64,000 nt of DNA from Pseudomonas anatoliensis. Lineage in GTDB: Bacteria; Pseudomonadota; Gammaproteobacteria; Pseudomonadales; Pseudomonadaceae. The position numbers were made by a program, and so were the translations under genes. Positions 55,970 to 64,000 of the stretch are shown here, one piece after another. Numbering within the stretch: position 1 is the stretch's first letter; the number at the start of each line of letters is the position of its first letter. The DNA is taken from NCBI RefSeq assembly GCF_017976235.1, contig NZ_JACVHC010000002.1, positions 558,001 through 622,000 of the forward strand, in the 5' to 3' direction. The notes under the pieces were generated by a model, which was given only the letters and a program-made list of their open reading frames with translations, was not told where the DNA came from and made no database searches.

Positions 55970-56605
55970 GTGTGGGAATTGGTCAAATCCGGCGGCTGGA
56001 TGATGCTGCCGATCATTCTGAGTTCCATCGCGGCCATGGCGATTGTCGCCGAGCGCCTGTGGACCCTGCGCGCCAGTCGCGTCACCCCCGAGCACTTGTT
56101 GGGCCAGGTCTGGGTCTGGATCAAGGACAAGCAGCTCAATAAAGAAAAACTCAAGGAGTTGCGCGCCAATTCGCCGCTGGGAGAAATCCTCGCCGCAGGC
56201 CTGGCCAACTCCAAGCATGGTCGCGAGATCATGAAAGAGTGCATCGAAGAGGCCGCTGCCCGGGTCATTCACGAGCTCGAACGCTACATCAATGCACTCG
56301 GCACCATTGCTGCCATGGCGCCGTTGCTGGGTTTGCTCGGCACCGTGCTGGGCATGATCGACATTTTCAGCGCATTCACCGGTTCCGGCATGACCACCAA
56401 CGCCTCGGTTCTGGCCGGTGGTATCTCCAAAGCGCTGATCACCACGGCTGCGGGCCTGATGGTCGGTATTCCGGCCGTGTTCTTCCACCGTTTCCTGCAA
56501 CGCCGCATCGATGAACTGGTGGTGGGCATGGAGCAGGAAGCGATCAAACTGGTTGAAGTGGTGCAGGGCGACCGTGACGTCGACCTGGCTGAGGGCCGCG
56601 CGTGA
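55970..56605 (+). CDS. ExbB/TolQ/MotA-family proton channel protein
   Basis: Inner-membrane protein of 211 residues with three transmembrane helices (MMLPIILSSIAAMAIVAERL; the GTIAAMAPLLGLLGTVLGMI region; ALITTAAGLMVGIPAVFFHR). GTG at 55970 is chosen because GAGGGG lies about nine bases upstream and the protein then begins MWELVKSGGW; a longer TTG frame exists. With the next gene it forms an ExbBD/TolQR-type proton-motive-force energy unit. No TonB or TolA gene is adjacent, so the partner is unknown. Confidence 0.92.
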   Translation: MWELVKSGGWMMLPIILSSIAAMAIVAERLWTLRASRVTPEHLLGQVWVWIKDKQLNKEKLKELRANSPLGEILAAGLANSKHGREIMKECIEEAAARVIHELERYINALGTIAAMAPLLGLLGTVLGMIDIFSAFTGSGMTTNASVLAGGISKALITTAAGLMVGIPAVFFHRFLQRRIDELVVGMEQEAIKLVEVVQGDRDVDLAEGRA

Positions 56606-57030
56606 AATTCCGTCGCAAGCCCCGGGAAACCGTAGACATCAACCTCGCGTCGCTGATCGACGTGGTGTTCATCCTCCTGCTGTTTTTCGTCGTGACCACC
56701 ACATTTACTCGCGAAACCCAATTGCGCGTGGATCTGCCGGAAGCGGTCAGCGGCTCGCCGGCCGAAGATCAGCAACTCAAGCAACTGGATATTGCCATCA
56801 GCGCCGAAGGCGTGTTTTCGGTGAATAACAAGATTCTGCCGAAAAACGATCTGGCGACGCTGATGGAAGCCATGCAGAAGGAATCCAACGGCGATACCAA
56901 CATGCCGTTGTCGATCAGTGCTGATGGCAAGGCTCAGCATCAATCAGTGATCACCGCCATGGACGCGGCCGGCAAGCTCGGTTTCAGCCATCTGCGCATG
57001 ACCACGGTCGAGGCGGCGCCTAAATCCTGA
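56602..57030 (+). CDS. ExbD/TolR-family protein
   Basis: Protein of 142 residues with one N-terminal transmembrane helix ([20 protein letters not shown]) carrying the essential membrane Asp, and a periplasmic domain. GTG start overlaps the upstream stop (GTGA); its own stop overlaps the lpxK ATG (TGATG). The coupling to lpxK suggests a link to envelope biogenesis, as the same order is conserved in P. aeruginosa. Confidence 0.93.
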   Translation: MKFRRKPRETVDINLASLIDVVFILLLFFVVTTTFTRETQLRVDLPEAVSGSPAEDQQLKQLDIAISAEGVFSVNNKILPKNDLATLMEAMQKESNGDTNMPLSISADGKAQHQSVITAMDAAGKLGFSHLRMTTVEAAPKS

Positions 57031-58040
57031 TGAGCCTGTCCGATCGTTTGCTCGCCGCGTGGTATCAGGGGCACCCGGCCCTGACGCTGTTGCGGCCACT
57101 GGAAATGCTTTATCGGCGCGTCGTCATCGGCAAGCGCCAGCGTTTTCTCGACGGTGAAGGCGAAATCTATCAGCCGCCGGTGCCATTGATTGTGGTGGGC
57201 AACATCACGGTCGGCGGCACCGGCAAGACGCCGATGATTCTCTGGTTGATCGAGCATTGTCGCCGCAGCGGTTTGCGCGTCGGCGTGGTCAGTCGTGGTT
57301 ACGGCGCCAAACCGCCGCAGTTGCCCTGGCGAGTCGAGGCCGATCAAAGCGCCGACATTGCTGGCGACGAACCATTGCTGATCGTGCAACGAACCGGCGT
57401 GCCGCTGATGATCGACCCCAATCGCAGCGGCGCCGTCAGAGCCTTGTGCGCCAGTGAACCGCTGGATCTGATCCTCTCCGACGACGGCATGCAGCACTAC
57501 CGCCTGGCGCGGGATCTGGAGCTGGTGCTGATCGACGCTGCTCGTGGCCTGGGCAATAAACGCTGCTTGCCGGCAGGTCCGTTGCGCGAGCCGATCGAAC
57601 GTCTGCAAAGCGTTGACGGTGTGCTGTTCAACGGTGCCACCGAGGACCGCGACGACGGTTTCGCTTTCCGCCTGCAACCCACCGCGCTGATTAATCTGCG
57701 CAGTGGCGAACGCAAGCCGCTCGATCATTTTCCGGCCGGTCAGGCGCTGCATGCAGTGGCCGGGATCGGTAATCCGCAACGTTTCTTCAATACCCTCAAA
57801 GCGCTAGACTGGCGACCAGTCCCCCATGCGTTTGCCGATCACGCCGAGTACAGCGTGCAGGCCTTGAATTTCACACCGTCATTGCCGTTGGTGATGACTG
57901 AAAAGGACGCGGTGAAGTGCCGAGCCTTCGCGGCTGCCGACTGGTGGTATCTGGCGGTCGATGCCGTGCCGTCGCCGGCCTTCGTGGCCTGGTTCGACAC
58001 ACAGCTGATGCGCCTGATGCCGGATCGTCTTTTGCCTTAA
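57030..58040 (+). CDS. lpxK: Tetraacyldisaccharide 4'-kinase
   Basis: Membrane-associated kinase of 336 residues that phosphorylates the 4' position of the lipid A precursor to form lipid IVA. The P-loop is [15 protein letters not shown], the catalytic [12 protein letters not shown] motif is typical of LpxK, and RGYGAKPP and [19 protein letters not shown] are further family blocks. N-terminal hydrophobic residues may anchor it. Confidence 0.96.
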   Translation: MSLSDRLLAAWYQGHPALTLLRPLEMLYRRVVIGKRQRFLDGEGEIYQPPVPLIVVGNITVGGTGKTPMILWLIEHCRRSGLRVGVVSRGYGAKPPQLPWRVEADQSADIAGDEPLLIVQRTGVPLMIDPNRSGAVRALCASEPLDLILSDDGMQHYRLARDLELVLIDAARGLGNKRCLPAGPLREPIERLQSVDGVLFNGATEDRDDGFAFRLQPTALINLRSGERKPLDHFPAGQALHAVAGIGNPQRFFNTLKALDWRPVPHAFADHAEYSVQALNFTPSLPLVMTEKDAVKCRAFAAADWWYLAVDAVPSPAFVAWFDTQLMRLMPDRLLP

Positions 58041-58062
58041 CTCTTTTATCCAGGGAATGTTC

Positions 58063-58248
58063 ATGGACACCAAATTGCTCGACATCCTCGCGTGCCCTAT
58101 CTGCAAAGGCCCGCTCAAGCTCAGCGCCGACAAGACCGAACTGATCAGCAAGGGCGCCGGCCTGGCGTACCCGATCCGTGACGGCATCCCGGTAATGCTC
58201 GAAAGTGAAGCCCGCACCCTGACCACCGATGAGCGTCTGGATAAATGA
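58063..58248 (+). CDS. Trm112 family protein (YcaR-like)
   Basis: Small zinc-ribbon-like protein of 61 residues. Only one cysteine pair is present (Cys 11 and Cys 14 in [10 protein letters not shown]), followed by [21 protein letters not shown] at 58063 has AGGGA six bases upstream and is preferred to ATG at 58057. It lies between lpxK and kdsB and overlaps kdsB (ATGA). Family members outside bacteria activate methyltransferases; the bacterial role is not clear. Confidence 0.93.
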   Translation: MDTKLLDILACPICKGPLKLSADKTELISKGAGLAYPIRDGIPVMLESEARTLTTDERLDK

Positions 58249-59009
58249 CCACTGCCTTCACCGTTGTCATCCCGTCGCGTTACGCGTCGACCCGGCTGCC
58301 GGGTAAACCGCTGCTGGACATTGCCGGCAAGCCGATGATCCAGCACGTCTGGGAACAGGCGAGCAAAAGCAGCGCCACTCGTGTGGTAGTGGCAACCGAC
58401 GATCCGCGCATCGTCGAGGCCTGCAAAAGCTTTGGCGCCGAAGTGGTGCTGACCCGTGAAGATCACAACTCCGGCACCGATCGTCTTGCCGAAGTCGCGG
58501 CGAAACTGGGCCTTGAGCCTGACGCGATCGTGGTCAACGTGCAGGGCGACGAGCCGCTGATTCCGCCAAGCGTGATCGATCAGGTCGCCGCCAACCTCGC
58601 GGCCCACACTGAAGCGCGCATGGCCACGCTGGCCGAGCCGATCGAAGACGTGGAAACCCTGTTCAACCCGAACGTGGTCAAGGTCGTCAGCGACCTTAAT
58701 GGTCTGGCGCTGACCTTCAGCCGTGCAACCTTGCCGTGGGCGCGCGATGCGTTTGCCAAGAGCCGCGAGCAATTGCCTGATGGCGTGCCGTATCGTCGCC
58801 ACATCGGCATTTATGCCTACCGCACCGGGTTCCTCCAGGACTTCGTCAGTTGGGGCCCGTGCTGGCTGGAAAACACTGAATCGCTGGAGCAACTGCGTGC
58901 CCTGTGGCACGGCGTGCGGATTCATGTCGCCGACGCACTGATCGCGCCGCCAACCGGCGTTGACACAGTCGAAGACCTCGAGCGCGTTCGTCGCCTGCTG
59001 GAGGCCTGA
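58245..59009 (+). CDS. kdsB: 3-deoxy-manno-octulosonate cytidylyltransferase
   Basis: Enzyme of 254 residues that makes CMP-Kdo for LPS inner core assembly. The nucleotide-binding N-terminus [20 protein letters not shown], the TDDPRI block, [10 protein letters not shown] and the [10 protein letters not shown] motif are all canonical. It is coupled on both sides (ATGA with the Trm112-like gene, TGATG with the phosphatase gene). Confidence 0.97.
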   Translation: MTTAFTVVIPSRYASTRLPGKPLLDIAGKPMIQHVWEQASKSSATRVVVATDDPRIVEACKSFGAEVVLTREDHNSGTDRLAEVAAKLGLEPDAIVVNVQGDEPLIPPSVIDQVAANLAAHTEARMATLAEPIEDVETLFNPNVVKVVSDLNGLALTFSRATLPWARDAFAKSREQLPDGVPYRRHIGIYAYRTGFLQDFVSWGPCWLENTESLEQLRALWHGVRIHVADALIAPPTGVDTVEDLERVRRLLEA

Positions 59010-59473
59010 TGCGGGTTTTGTTTGTGTGCCTGGGCAACATTTGCCGGTCACCCACCGCCGAAGGCGTGTTGCGCCGCAAACTGCGTGAAGCGGGGCTGGC
59101 GGATCAGGTCGAAGTGGCCTCCGCCGGCACCGGTGACTGGCACGTTGGCAACTCGCCGGACAAACGCAGCCAGGCTGCGGCCAAGGTGCGCGGCTATGAT
59201 TTGTCAGCGCAACGCGCGCAGCAAGTCAGCCGTGCCGATTTCGCCAGTTACGATTTGATCCTGGCCATGGACAACAGCAACCTGCGCAACCTCAAGGCGC
59301 TGCAACCGTCCACTGGCAAGGCCGAGCTGGATCTGTTCCTGCGTCGTTATGCCGGTGTCGTCGATGAAGTGCCGGACCCGTATTACGACGGCGACCAGGG
59401 TTTCGAGCAGGTGCTGGATCTGATCGAAGCGGCCTGTGACCAACTGCTGATCGAAGTGAAGGGCCGGTTATGA
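59009..59473 (+). CDS. Low-molecular-weight protein tyrosine phosphatase
   Basis: Phosphatase of 154 residues. The active-site loop is VCLGNICRSPTAEG with nucleophile Cys 7 and Arg 13, and the general acid Asp lies in VPDPYYDGDQGFEQV. Such enzymes often regulate exopolysaccharide kinases, but no kinase is adjacent. Its start overlaps the kdsB stop and its stop overlaps the murB start (ATGA). Confidence 0.94.
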   Translation: MRVLFVCLGNICRSPTAEGVLRRKLREAGLADQVEVASAGTGDWHVGNSPDKRSQAAAKVRGYDLSAQRAQQVSRADFASYDLILAMDNSNLRNLKALQPSTGKAELDLFLRRYAGVVDEVPDPYYDGDQGFEQVLDLIEAACDQLLIEVKGRL

Positions 59474-60489
59474 GTCTGCTGGTGCAACCCCGGGTTTCCC
59501 TGAAACCGTTCAACAGTTTTGGCGTGGACGTTCACGCGCAGCTGTTCGCCGAAGCCCACTGCGACGCCGATGTCCGCGAAGCGCTGGCGTATGCCGAGTC
59601 TCACGATGTGCCTTTGCTGGTAATCGGTGGCGGCAGCAACCTGCTGCTGACCGCTGACATAAAGGCGCTGGTGCTGCGCATGGCCACGCGCGGTATCCGC
59701 GTGATCAGCGATGACGGCAGTCGCGTGGTGATCGAAGCCGAAGCGGGCGAGCCGTGGCATCCCTTTGTGCAGCACACGTTGGCGCAGGGTTTTTCCGGAC
59801 TGGAAAATCTCAGCCTGATCCCTGGCACGGTTGGCGCTGCGCCGATGCAAAACATCGGTGCGTACGGCGTCGAGATCAAGGATGTATTCGCCGGGCTCAC
59901 CGCGCTGGATCGCCAGACGGGCGAACTGCGCGATTTCAGTCTGGAAGAATGCAACTTCGCCTACCGTGACAGTGTGTTCAAGCAGCAACCGGGGCGTTGG
60001 CTGATTCTGCGCGTGCGTTTTACGCTCGACCGCGTCGCGCATCTGCATCTGGAATACGGCCCGGTGCGTCAGCGCCTGACCGAGCAGGGCATCGAGCAAC
60101 CGACGCCCACTGACGTCAGCCGCGCAATCTGCAGCATCCGCAGTGAAAAACTGCCGGACCCGGCAGTGCTCGGCAATGCCGGCAGCTTCTTCAAGAATCC
60201 GTTGGTGCCGGCATCGCTGGTCGCGCAGATCAAGGCGCAGCATCCGGATCTGGTGGCCTACGCCCAACCGGACGGGCAGATGAAACTCGCCGCCGGTTGG
60301 CTGATCGAACGCGCCGGCTGGAAGGGTTTCCGTGAGGCCGATGCCGGTGTACATAAATTGCAGGCGCTGGTGCTGGTCAACTACGGCGCGGCGACCGGCC
60401 TGCAGTTGCTCGACTTGGCGCAGCGTATTCAGAAAGACATTAGCGAACGTTTCAATGTCGAACTGGAAATGGAGCCCAATCGCTATTGA
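59470..60489 (+). CDS. murB: UDP-N-acetylenolpyruvoylglucosamine reductase
   Basis: FAD enzyme of 339 residues that makes UDP-MurNAc, the second step of peptidoglycan precursor synthesis. FAD-binding LLVIGGGSNLLLTADIKALV, LSLIPGTVGAAPMQNIGAYG and the catalytic Ser region GNAGSFFKNPLV are visible. Length and the Tyr-loop region fit type I MurB as in E. coli. It ends the operon and is followed by a strong terminator. Confidence 0.97.
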   Translation: MSLLVQPRVSLKPFNSFGVDVHAQLFAEAHCDADVREALAYAESHDVPLLVIGGGSNLLLTADIKALVLRMATRGIRVISDDGSRVVIEAEAGEPWHPFVQHTLAQGFSGLENLSLIPGTVGAAPMQNIGAYGVEIKDVFAGLTALDRQTGELRDFSLEECNFAYRDSVFKQQPGRWLILRVRFTLDRVAHLHLEYGPVRQRLTEQGIEQPTPTDVSRAICSIRSEKLPDPAVLGNAGSFFKNPLVPASLVAQIKAQHPDLVAYAQPDGQMKLAAGWLIERAGWKGFREADAGVHKLQALVLVNYGAATGLQLLDLAQRIQKDISERFNVELEMEPNRY

Positions 60490-60513
60490 AGCTACGCTTG
60501 CTGAGCGTCATCC

Positions 60514-60553
60514 AAAGCCCTGCACTGATTAAAAAGTGCAGGGCTTTTTTGTT
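60514..60553 (+). terminator. Terminator of the comEC-murB operon
   Basis: AAAGCCCTGCACTGATTAAA plus AAGTGCAGGGCTTTTTTG: ten-pair stem AGCCCTGCACT/AGTGCAGGGCT with U-tract. About 180 bases without visible genes follow before the next start. Confidence 0.93.
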
Positions 60554-60735
60554 AATGCTGGGTTAACTTAGCGAGCTAACGATGCTGTTCATTTGCTCCA
60601 CCAAAGGCCCGGTGCAGACCTTCCCGTCGGCACAAGAGAGCCCATTAGCCTGAGTCGATCTGCGCGAACCCACCGCTGACTTTCCGGCGGCAGATTGCTC
60701 GACCCCATAACCTCCAAAAATATGCGGGCGTGCCC

Positions 60736-61206
60736 ATGATTACCCTGAAACTCAATGGCCAAGACCATCCACTCGATGTCACCGAAGACATGCCGCTGTT
60801 GTGGGCGATTCGTGATGTCGCCGGTTACAACGGCACCAAATTCGGTTGCGGCATGGGCCTGTGCGGCGCGTGCACAATTCATATCGATGGTTTGCCGGCG
60901 CGCAGTTGCATCACGCCGATCGGCTCGGTAGTCGGCCAGAACGTCACCACTATCGACAACCTGCACGCTGACCCGGTCGGGCAAGTCGTCCAGCAAGCCT
61001 GGCTCGACAGCGCTGTGGCCCAGTGCGGTTTTTGTCAGGGCGGGCAGATCATGTCGGCCACGGCGTTGCTCAAAACCAATCCAAACCCGAGCGACGAGCA
61101 GATCGAAGAGGCCATGGTCGGCAACATTTGCCGCTGCGGCACCTATAACCGGATCAAAACCGCGATTCGCCAGGCTTCCACCCACCTGAAGGAGGCCAAG
61201 GCATGA
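60736..61206 (+). CDS. (2Fe-2S)-binding subunit of a molybdenum hydroxylase (IorA-like)
   Basis: Small electron-transfer subunit of 156 residues. The plant-type [2Fe-2S] cysteines are in KFGCGMGLCGACTIHIDG plus a later Cys; the second cluster is in QCGFCQGGQI and GNICRCGTYNRI. This is the isoquinoline 1-oxidoreductase alpha/aldehyde oxidase type. ATG at 60736 is chosen over GTG at 60730. It overlaps the large subunit by four bases. Cofactor: with the catalytic subunit it needs molybdopterin cytosine dinucleotide. Confidence 0.94.
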   Translation: MITLKLNGQDHPLDVTEDMPLLWAIRDVAGYNGTKFGCGMGLCGACTIHIDGLPARSCITPIGSVVGQNVTTIDNLHADPVGQVVQQAWLDSAVAQCGFCQGGQIMSATALLKTNPNPSDEQIEEAMVGNICRCGTYNRIKTAIRQASTHLKEAKA

Positions 61207-63524
61207 GTCGCCTGCCGAATGATTTCGCCCTGAGCAATCTCAGTCGCCGTGGCTTCCTTAAAGGCGCAACCGCCACTGGTGCATTGGTGCTGGCGGCGAG
61301 CTGGGGTTGGCAGGATGCGTTCGCCGAAGACAAGCCGAAGCAGTTCGGTGCCGATGGCATGCCCAACGGCTGGATCGATGATCCGAAGGTCTACGTCAGC
61401 ATCACCAGCGACGGCACGGTTACTGTCGTGTGCAACCGCTCCGAGATGGGCCAGGGCGTGCGCACCAGTCTGACCATGGTTGTCGCCGACGAACTGGAAG
61501 CTGATTGGGCGCACGTCAAAGTGCAGCAGGCGCCGGGCGATGAGATGCGTTTCGGCAATCAGGACACCGACGGTTCGCGCAGCATGCGTCACTGGTACGA
61601 GCCGATGCGCCGTTGCGGCGCGGCAGCCCGTACGATGCTTGAGCAAGCGGCGGCCGCGCAATGGAAAGTGCCGGTGGGCGAATGCCATGCGCAATTGCAC
61701 AAAGTCATTCACAAGCCGTCCGGGCGTGAGCTGGGTTATGGCGAGCTCGCCGCTGCGGCCAGTGCGTTGGCGGTACCGGCGCGCGACAGTCTGCGCCTCA
61801 AGCAGCCGTCGGAATTTCGCTATATCGGCAAGGAAGGCAGCAAAGCCATCGACGGTGACGACATCGTCAAAGGCCGCGCGGTATACGGCGCCGACGTGCA
61901 TTTCGACGGCATGCTGTACGCGACCATCGCCCGTCCGGCGGTGTACGGCGGCAAGGTCAAATCACTGGATGACAGCGCGGCGCTGAAAGTGCCCGGCGTG
62001 CTAAAAGTCATGCAGATCGAAGGCCGTCCACTGCCTTCGGAGTTTCAACCATTAGGCGGAGTGGCCGTGGTTGCCAGTAACACCTGGGCGGCCATCAAGG
62101 GCCGCGAGGCGCTGAAGATCGAGTGGGACGATGGCCCGAACGCCAGTTACGACTCGATCGCTTATCGCAAGGAACTGGAAGCCGCGTCGCTGAAGCCTGG
62201 CAAAGTGGTGCGCAACACCGGCGATATCGACAAGGCGCTGAGCAGTGCTGCCAGCACCTTGGAAGCCTCTTATTATTTGCCGCATCTGGCGCAGGCACCG
62301 ATGGAACCGATGGTGGCCATCGCCCGTTTCAACAACGGCGTTTGCGAGGCATGGGCGCCGAGCCAGGCACCACAGGTGACGCGTGAGCGCATCGCCGAGC
62401 GCCTGGGGCTGCCATTCGATAACGTCACCGTCAATGTGACGCTGCTGGGTGGTGGTTTCGGGCGCAAGTCGAAACCGGACTTCGTCATTGAAGCGGCCAT
62501 CCTCGCCAAGGAGTTTCCTGGCAAGGCAGTGCGGGTGCAGTGGACGCGCGAGGACGACGTGCACAACTCGTATTTCCATACCGTGTCCGCCGAATACCTG
62601 AAGGCGGGCGTGGGCAAGGACGGCATGCCGTCCGGCTGGTTGCATCGCACCGTGGCGCCGAGCATCACCGCGCTGTTTGCGCCGGGCATGAACCATGAAG
62701 CGGCGTTCGAACTGGGCATGGGCTTCACCAACATGGCCTACGCAATTCCCAATGTGCGTCTGGAAAACCCGGAAGCGAGGGTGCACACGCGGGTCGGCTG
62801 GTATCGCTCGGTGTCGAACATTCCTCATGGTTTCGCGATCCAGAGTTTCGTCGATGAACTGGCGCACAAGGCCGGTGTGGATCCACTCAAATATCAGATC
62901 AAGCTGCTTGGCCCGGACCGGCAGATCGATCCGCGCACCTTGAGCGAAGAGTGGAACTACGGCGAATCCCCTGAGCGTTATCCGATCGACACCGGTCGTA
63001 TGCGCGCCGTGCTGGAAACCGCGGCCAAGGCAGCCGGTTGGGGTCGTCAACTGCCAAAGGGTCGTGGCCTGGGGCTGGCAGTGCATTACAGCTTCGTCAC
63101 TTACGTGGCGGCGGTGATTGAAGTCGAGGTCAAGGACGATGGCACGCTGATCGTGCACAAGGCCGACATCGCCGTGGATTGCGGGCCGCAGATCAATCCT
63201 GAACGTATTCGCTCGCAGTTCGAAGGCGCTTGCGTGATGGGCCTGGGTAACGCCGTGCTGGGTGAAATCAGTTTCAAGGACGGCAAGGTCCAGCAGGACA
63301 ATTTCCATATGTACGAAGTGGCGCGCATGTCGCTGGCGCCGAAGGAAGTTGCCGTGCATCTGGTCACACCACCGGGCGATGTGTCGTTGGGCGGCGTCGG
63401 TGAGCCGGGCGTACCGCCAATTGCGCCGGCACTGTGCAATGCGATCTTCGCCGCAACCGGCAAACGCATCCGCAACCTGCCGGTGCGTTATCAGTTGCAG
63501 GGCTGGCAGAAGGCACGAGCCTGA
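61203..63524 (+). CDS. Molybdopterin-binding subunit of a molybdenum hydroxylase (IorB-like)
   Basis: Catalytic subunit of 773 residues. A twin-arginine signal ([20 protein letters not shown]) near residues 14-36 shows export as a folded, cofactor-loaded enzyme to the periplasm. Further blocks are [20 protein letters not shown] (MoCo binding), [20 protein letters not shown] and [20 protein letters not shown] near the C-terminus, where the Glu is the catalytic base of this family. There is no FAD subunit, so electrons probably go to a membrane cytochrome. Substrate (aldehyde or N-heterocycle) unknown. Confidence 0.94.
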   Translation: MSRLPNDFALSNLSRRGFLKGATATGALVLAASWGWQDAFAEDKPKQFGADGMPNGWIDDPKVYVSITSDGTVTVVCNRSEMGQGVRTSLTMVVADELEADWAHVKVQQAPGDEMRFGNQDTDGSRSMRHWYEPMRRCGAAARTMLEQAAAAQWKVPVGECHAQLHKVIHKPSGRELGYGELAAAASALAVPARDSLRLKQPSEFRYIGKEGSKAIDGDDIVKGRAVYGADVHFDGMLYATIARPAVYGGKVKSLDDSAALKVPGVLKVMQIEGRPLPSEFQPLGGVAVVASNTWAAIKGREALKIEWDDGPNASYDSIAYRKELEAASLKPGKVVRNTGDIDKALSSAASTLEASYYLPHLAQAPMEPMVAIARFNNGVCEAWAPSQAPQVTRERIAERLGLPFDNVTVNVTLLGGGFGRKSKPDFVIEAAILAKEFPGKAVRVQWTREDDVHNSYFHTVSAEYLKAGVGKDGMPSGWLHRTVAPSITALFAPGMNHEAAFELGMGFTNMAYAIPNVRLENPEARVHTRVGWYRSVSNIPHGFAIQSFVDELAHKAGVDPLKYQIKLLGPDRQIDPRTLSEEWNYGESPERYPIDTGRMRAVLETAAKAAGWGRQLPKGRGLGLAVHYSFVTYVAAVIEVEVKDDGTLIVHKADIAVDCGPQINPERIRSQFEGACVMGLGNAVLGEISFKDGKVQQDNFHMYEVARMSLAPKEVAVHLVTPPGDVSLGGVGEPGVPPIAPALCNAIFAATGKRIRNLPVRYQLQGWQKARA

Positions 63525-64000
63525 TGGACAGCGTTGATCTGAATGTCCTGCGCAGCGTGCTCGAATGGCGCCGCGCCGGCCAGCGAGTGGTGCTGTTCAG
63601 CGTGGTGCAGACCTGGGGCACGGCGCCGCGGTCGCCCGGCGCCATGCTCGCCTTGCGCGAGGATGGCGTGGTAATTGGCTCGGTGTCCGGCGGCTGTGTC
63701 GAGGATGACTTGATCGCCCGGCTGCACGACGGGCGCATTGCTACCGACGGGCCACCGGTGCAACTGATCACCTATGGCGTCACGCGTGAAGAGGCGGCGC
63801 GGTTCGGCCTGCCTTGTGGTGGAACGTTGCGCCTGACAGAAGAGCGGGTCGGCGACCCGGCGTGGGTCGCCGAACTGCTTGCGCGATGTGAAGCCCACGA
63901 GATCGTTGCCCGTGAGTTGAACATTGAAACGGGTGAAGTGGTGTTGGCGCCCGCGAGCAAATCCGACTCGCTGGCGTTCGATGGCAAAACCCTGCGCGCG
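63524..64000 (+). CDS. XdhC/CoxI-family molybdenum cofactor insertion protein (5' part)
   Basis: First 159 codons of a gene cut by the window end. The N-terminal XdhC region has WGTAPRSPGAMLALREDGVV and the Cys-containing GSVSGGCVEDDL, which bind and protect the molybdenum cofactor during sulfuration. The ATG overlaps the stop of the catalytic subunit (TGATG), so it is made with the IorAB-like enzyme and presumably matures it. Confidence 0.93.
   Translation, partial: MDSVDLNVLRSVLEWRRAGQRVVLFSVVQTWGTAPRSPGAMLALREDGVVIGSVSGGCVEDDLIARLHDGRIATDGPPVQLITYGVTREEAARFGLPCGGTLRLTEERVGDPAWVAELLARCEAHEIVARELNIETGEVVLAPASKSDSLAFDGKTLRA

Overview
The window is chromosomal DNA from a Pseudomonas, most likely of the P. 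fluorescens group. The evidence is a GacS sensor kinase whose phosphorelay residues fall at the known positions (H294, D717, H863), long runs of gene order matching P. aeruginosa as I recall it (gacS/two-component pair/cysM/rlmD/relA/mazG; fabB/fabA/PA1611-like kinase/gpsA; pyrF; fadE/ABC exporter; comEC/tolQ-exbD-type/lpxK/Trm112-like/kdsB/ptpA-like/murB), high GC, and abundant REP elements of at least three families. It is mostly core genome with a few accessory insertions. No phage, transposase, CRISPR array or rRNA was seen.

Layout. 1-11.8 kb: gacS (its last codon or so lies outside the window), a divergent OmpR-type two-component pair at the position of PirRS, cysM, rlmD, relA, mazG and a DUF2058 gene. 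12.2-19.2 kb: unsaturated fatty acid genes fabA-fabB with a candidate TetR-type operator, then a three-gene operon of TonB-dependent receptor, periplasmic-binding-like protein and RetS/PA1611-type hybrid kinase. 19.4-23.5 kb: gpsA, a DUF4389 membrane protein, sixA, an acyl-CoA synthetase and a hotdog thioesterase. 23.5-26.6 kb: an orphan TccC/RHS-type toxin gene with an unrecognised C-terminal domain. 26.8-30.5 kb: two alpha/beta hydrolases, a micro-ORF coupled to a DUF4892 protein, and an AI-2E family transporter.

30.5-42.2 kb: three copies of a 240-340 bp intergenic repeat (two inverted, one internally deleted), a four-EF-hand protein, a two-component system whose sensor loop is proline-rich, pyrF, two oxidoreductases, a MocR-type regulator, a chemoreceptor and a membrane-anchored hypothetical. 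42.5-43.0 kb: two tandem tRNA-Glu/tRNA-Gly pairs behind a strong promoter. 43.1-46.4 kb: a compact cluster of LysE exporter, 2OG-Fe(II) oxygenase and AlaX-like tRNA-editing protein, divergent from a LysR regulator. It suggests production, export and detoxification of a modified amino acid and is the most attractive candidate system here. 46.5-52.8 kb: a conserved hypothetical, fadE, a transglutaminase-like protein, a GST and a YadGH-type ABC exporter. 53-60.5 kb: a DUF2062 gene, comEC, and the envelope/LPS/peptidoglycan operon ending in murB. 60.7-64 kb: a molybdenum hydroxylase (IorAB-type) followed by an XdhC-type maturation gene cut by the window end.

Gene functions come from reading translated motifs and family knowledge. 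Orthology to P. aeruginosa loci is from memory and was not searched.
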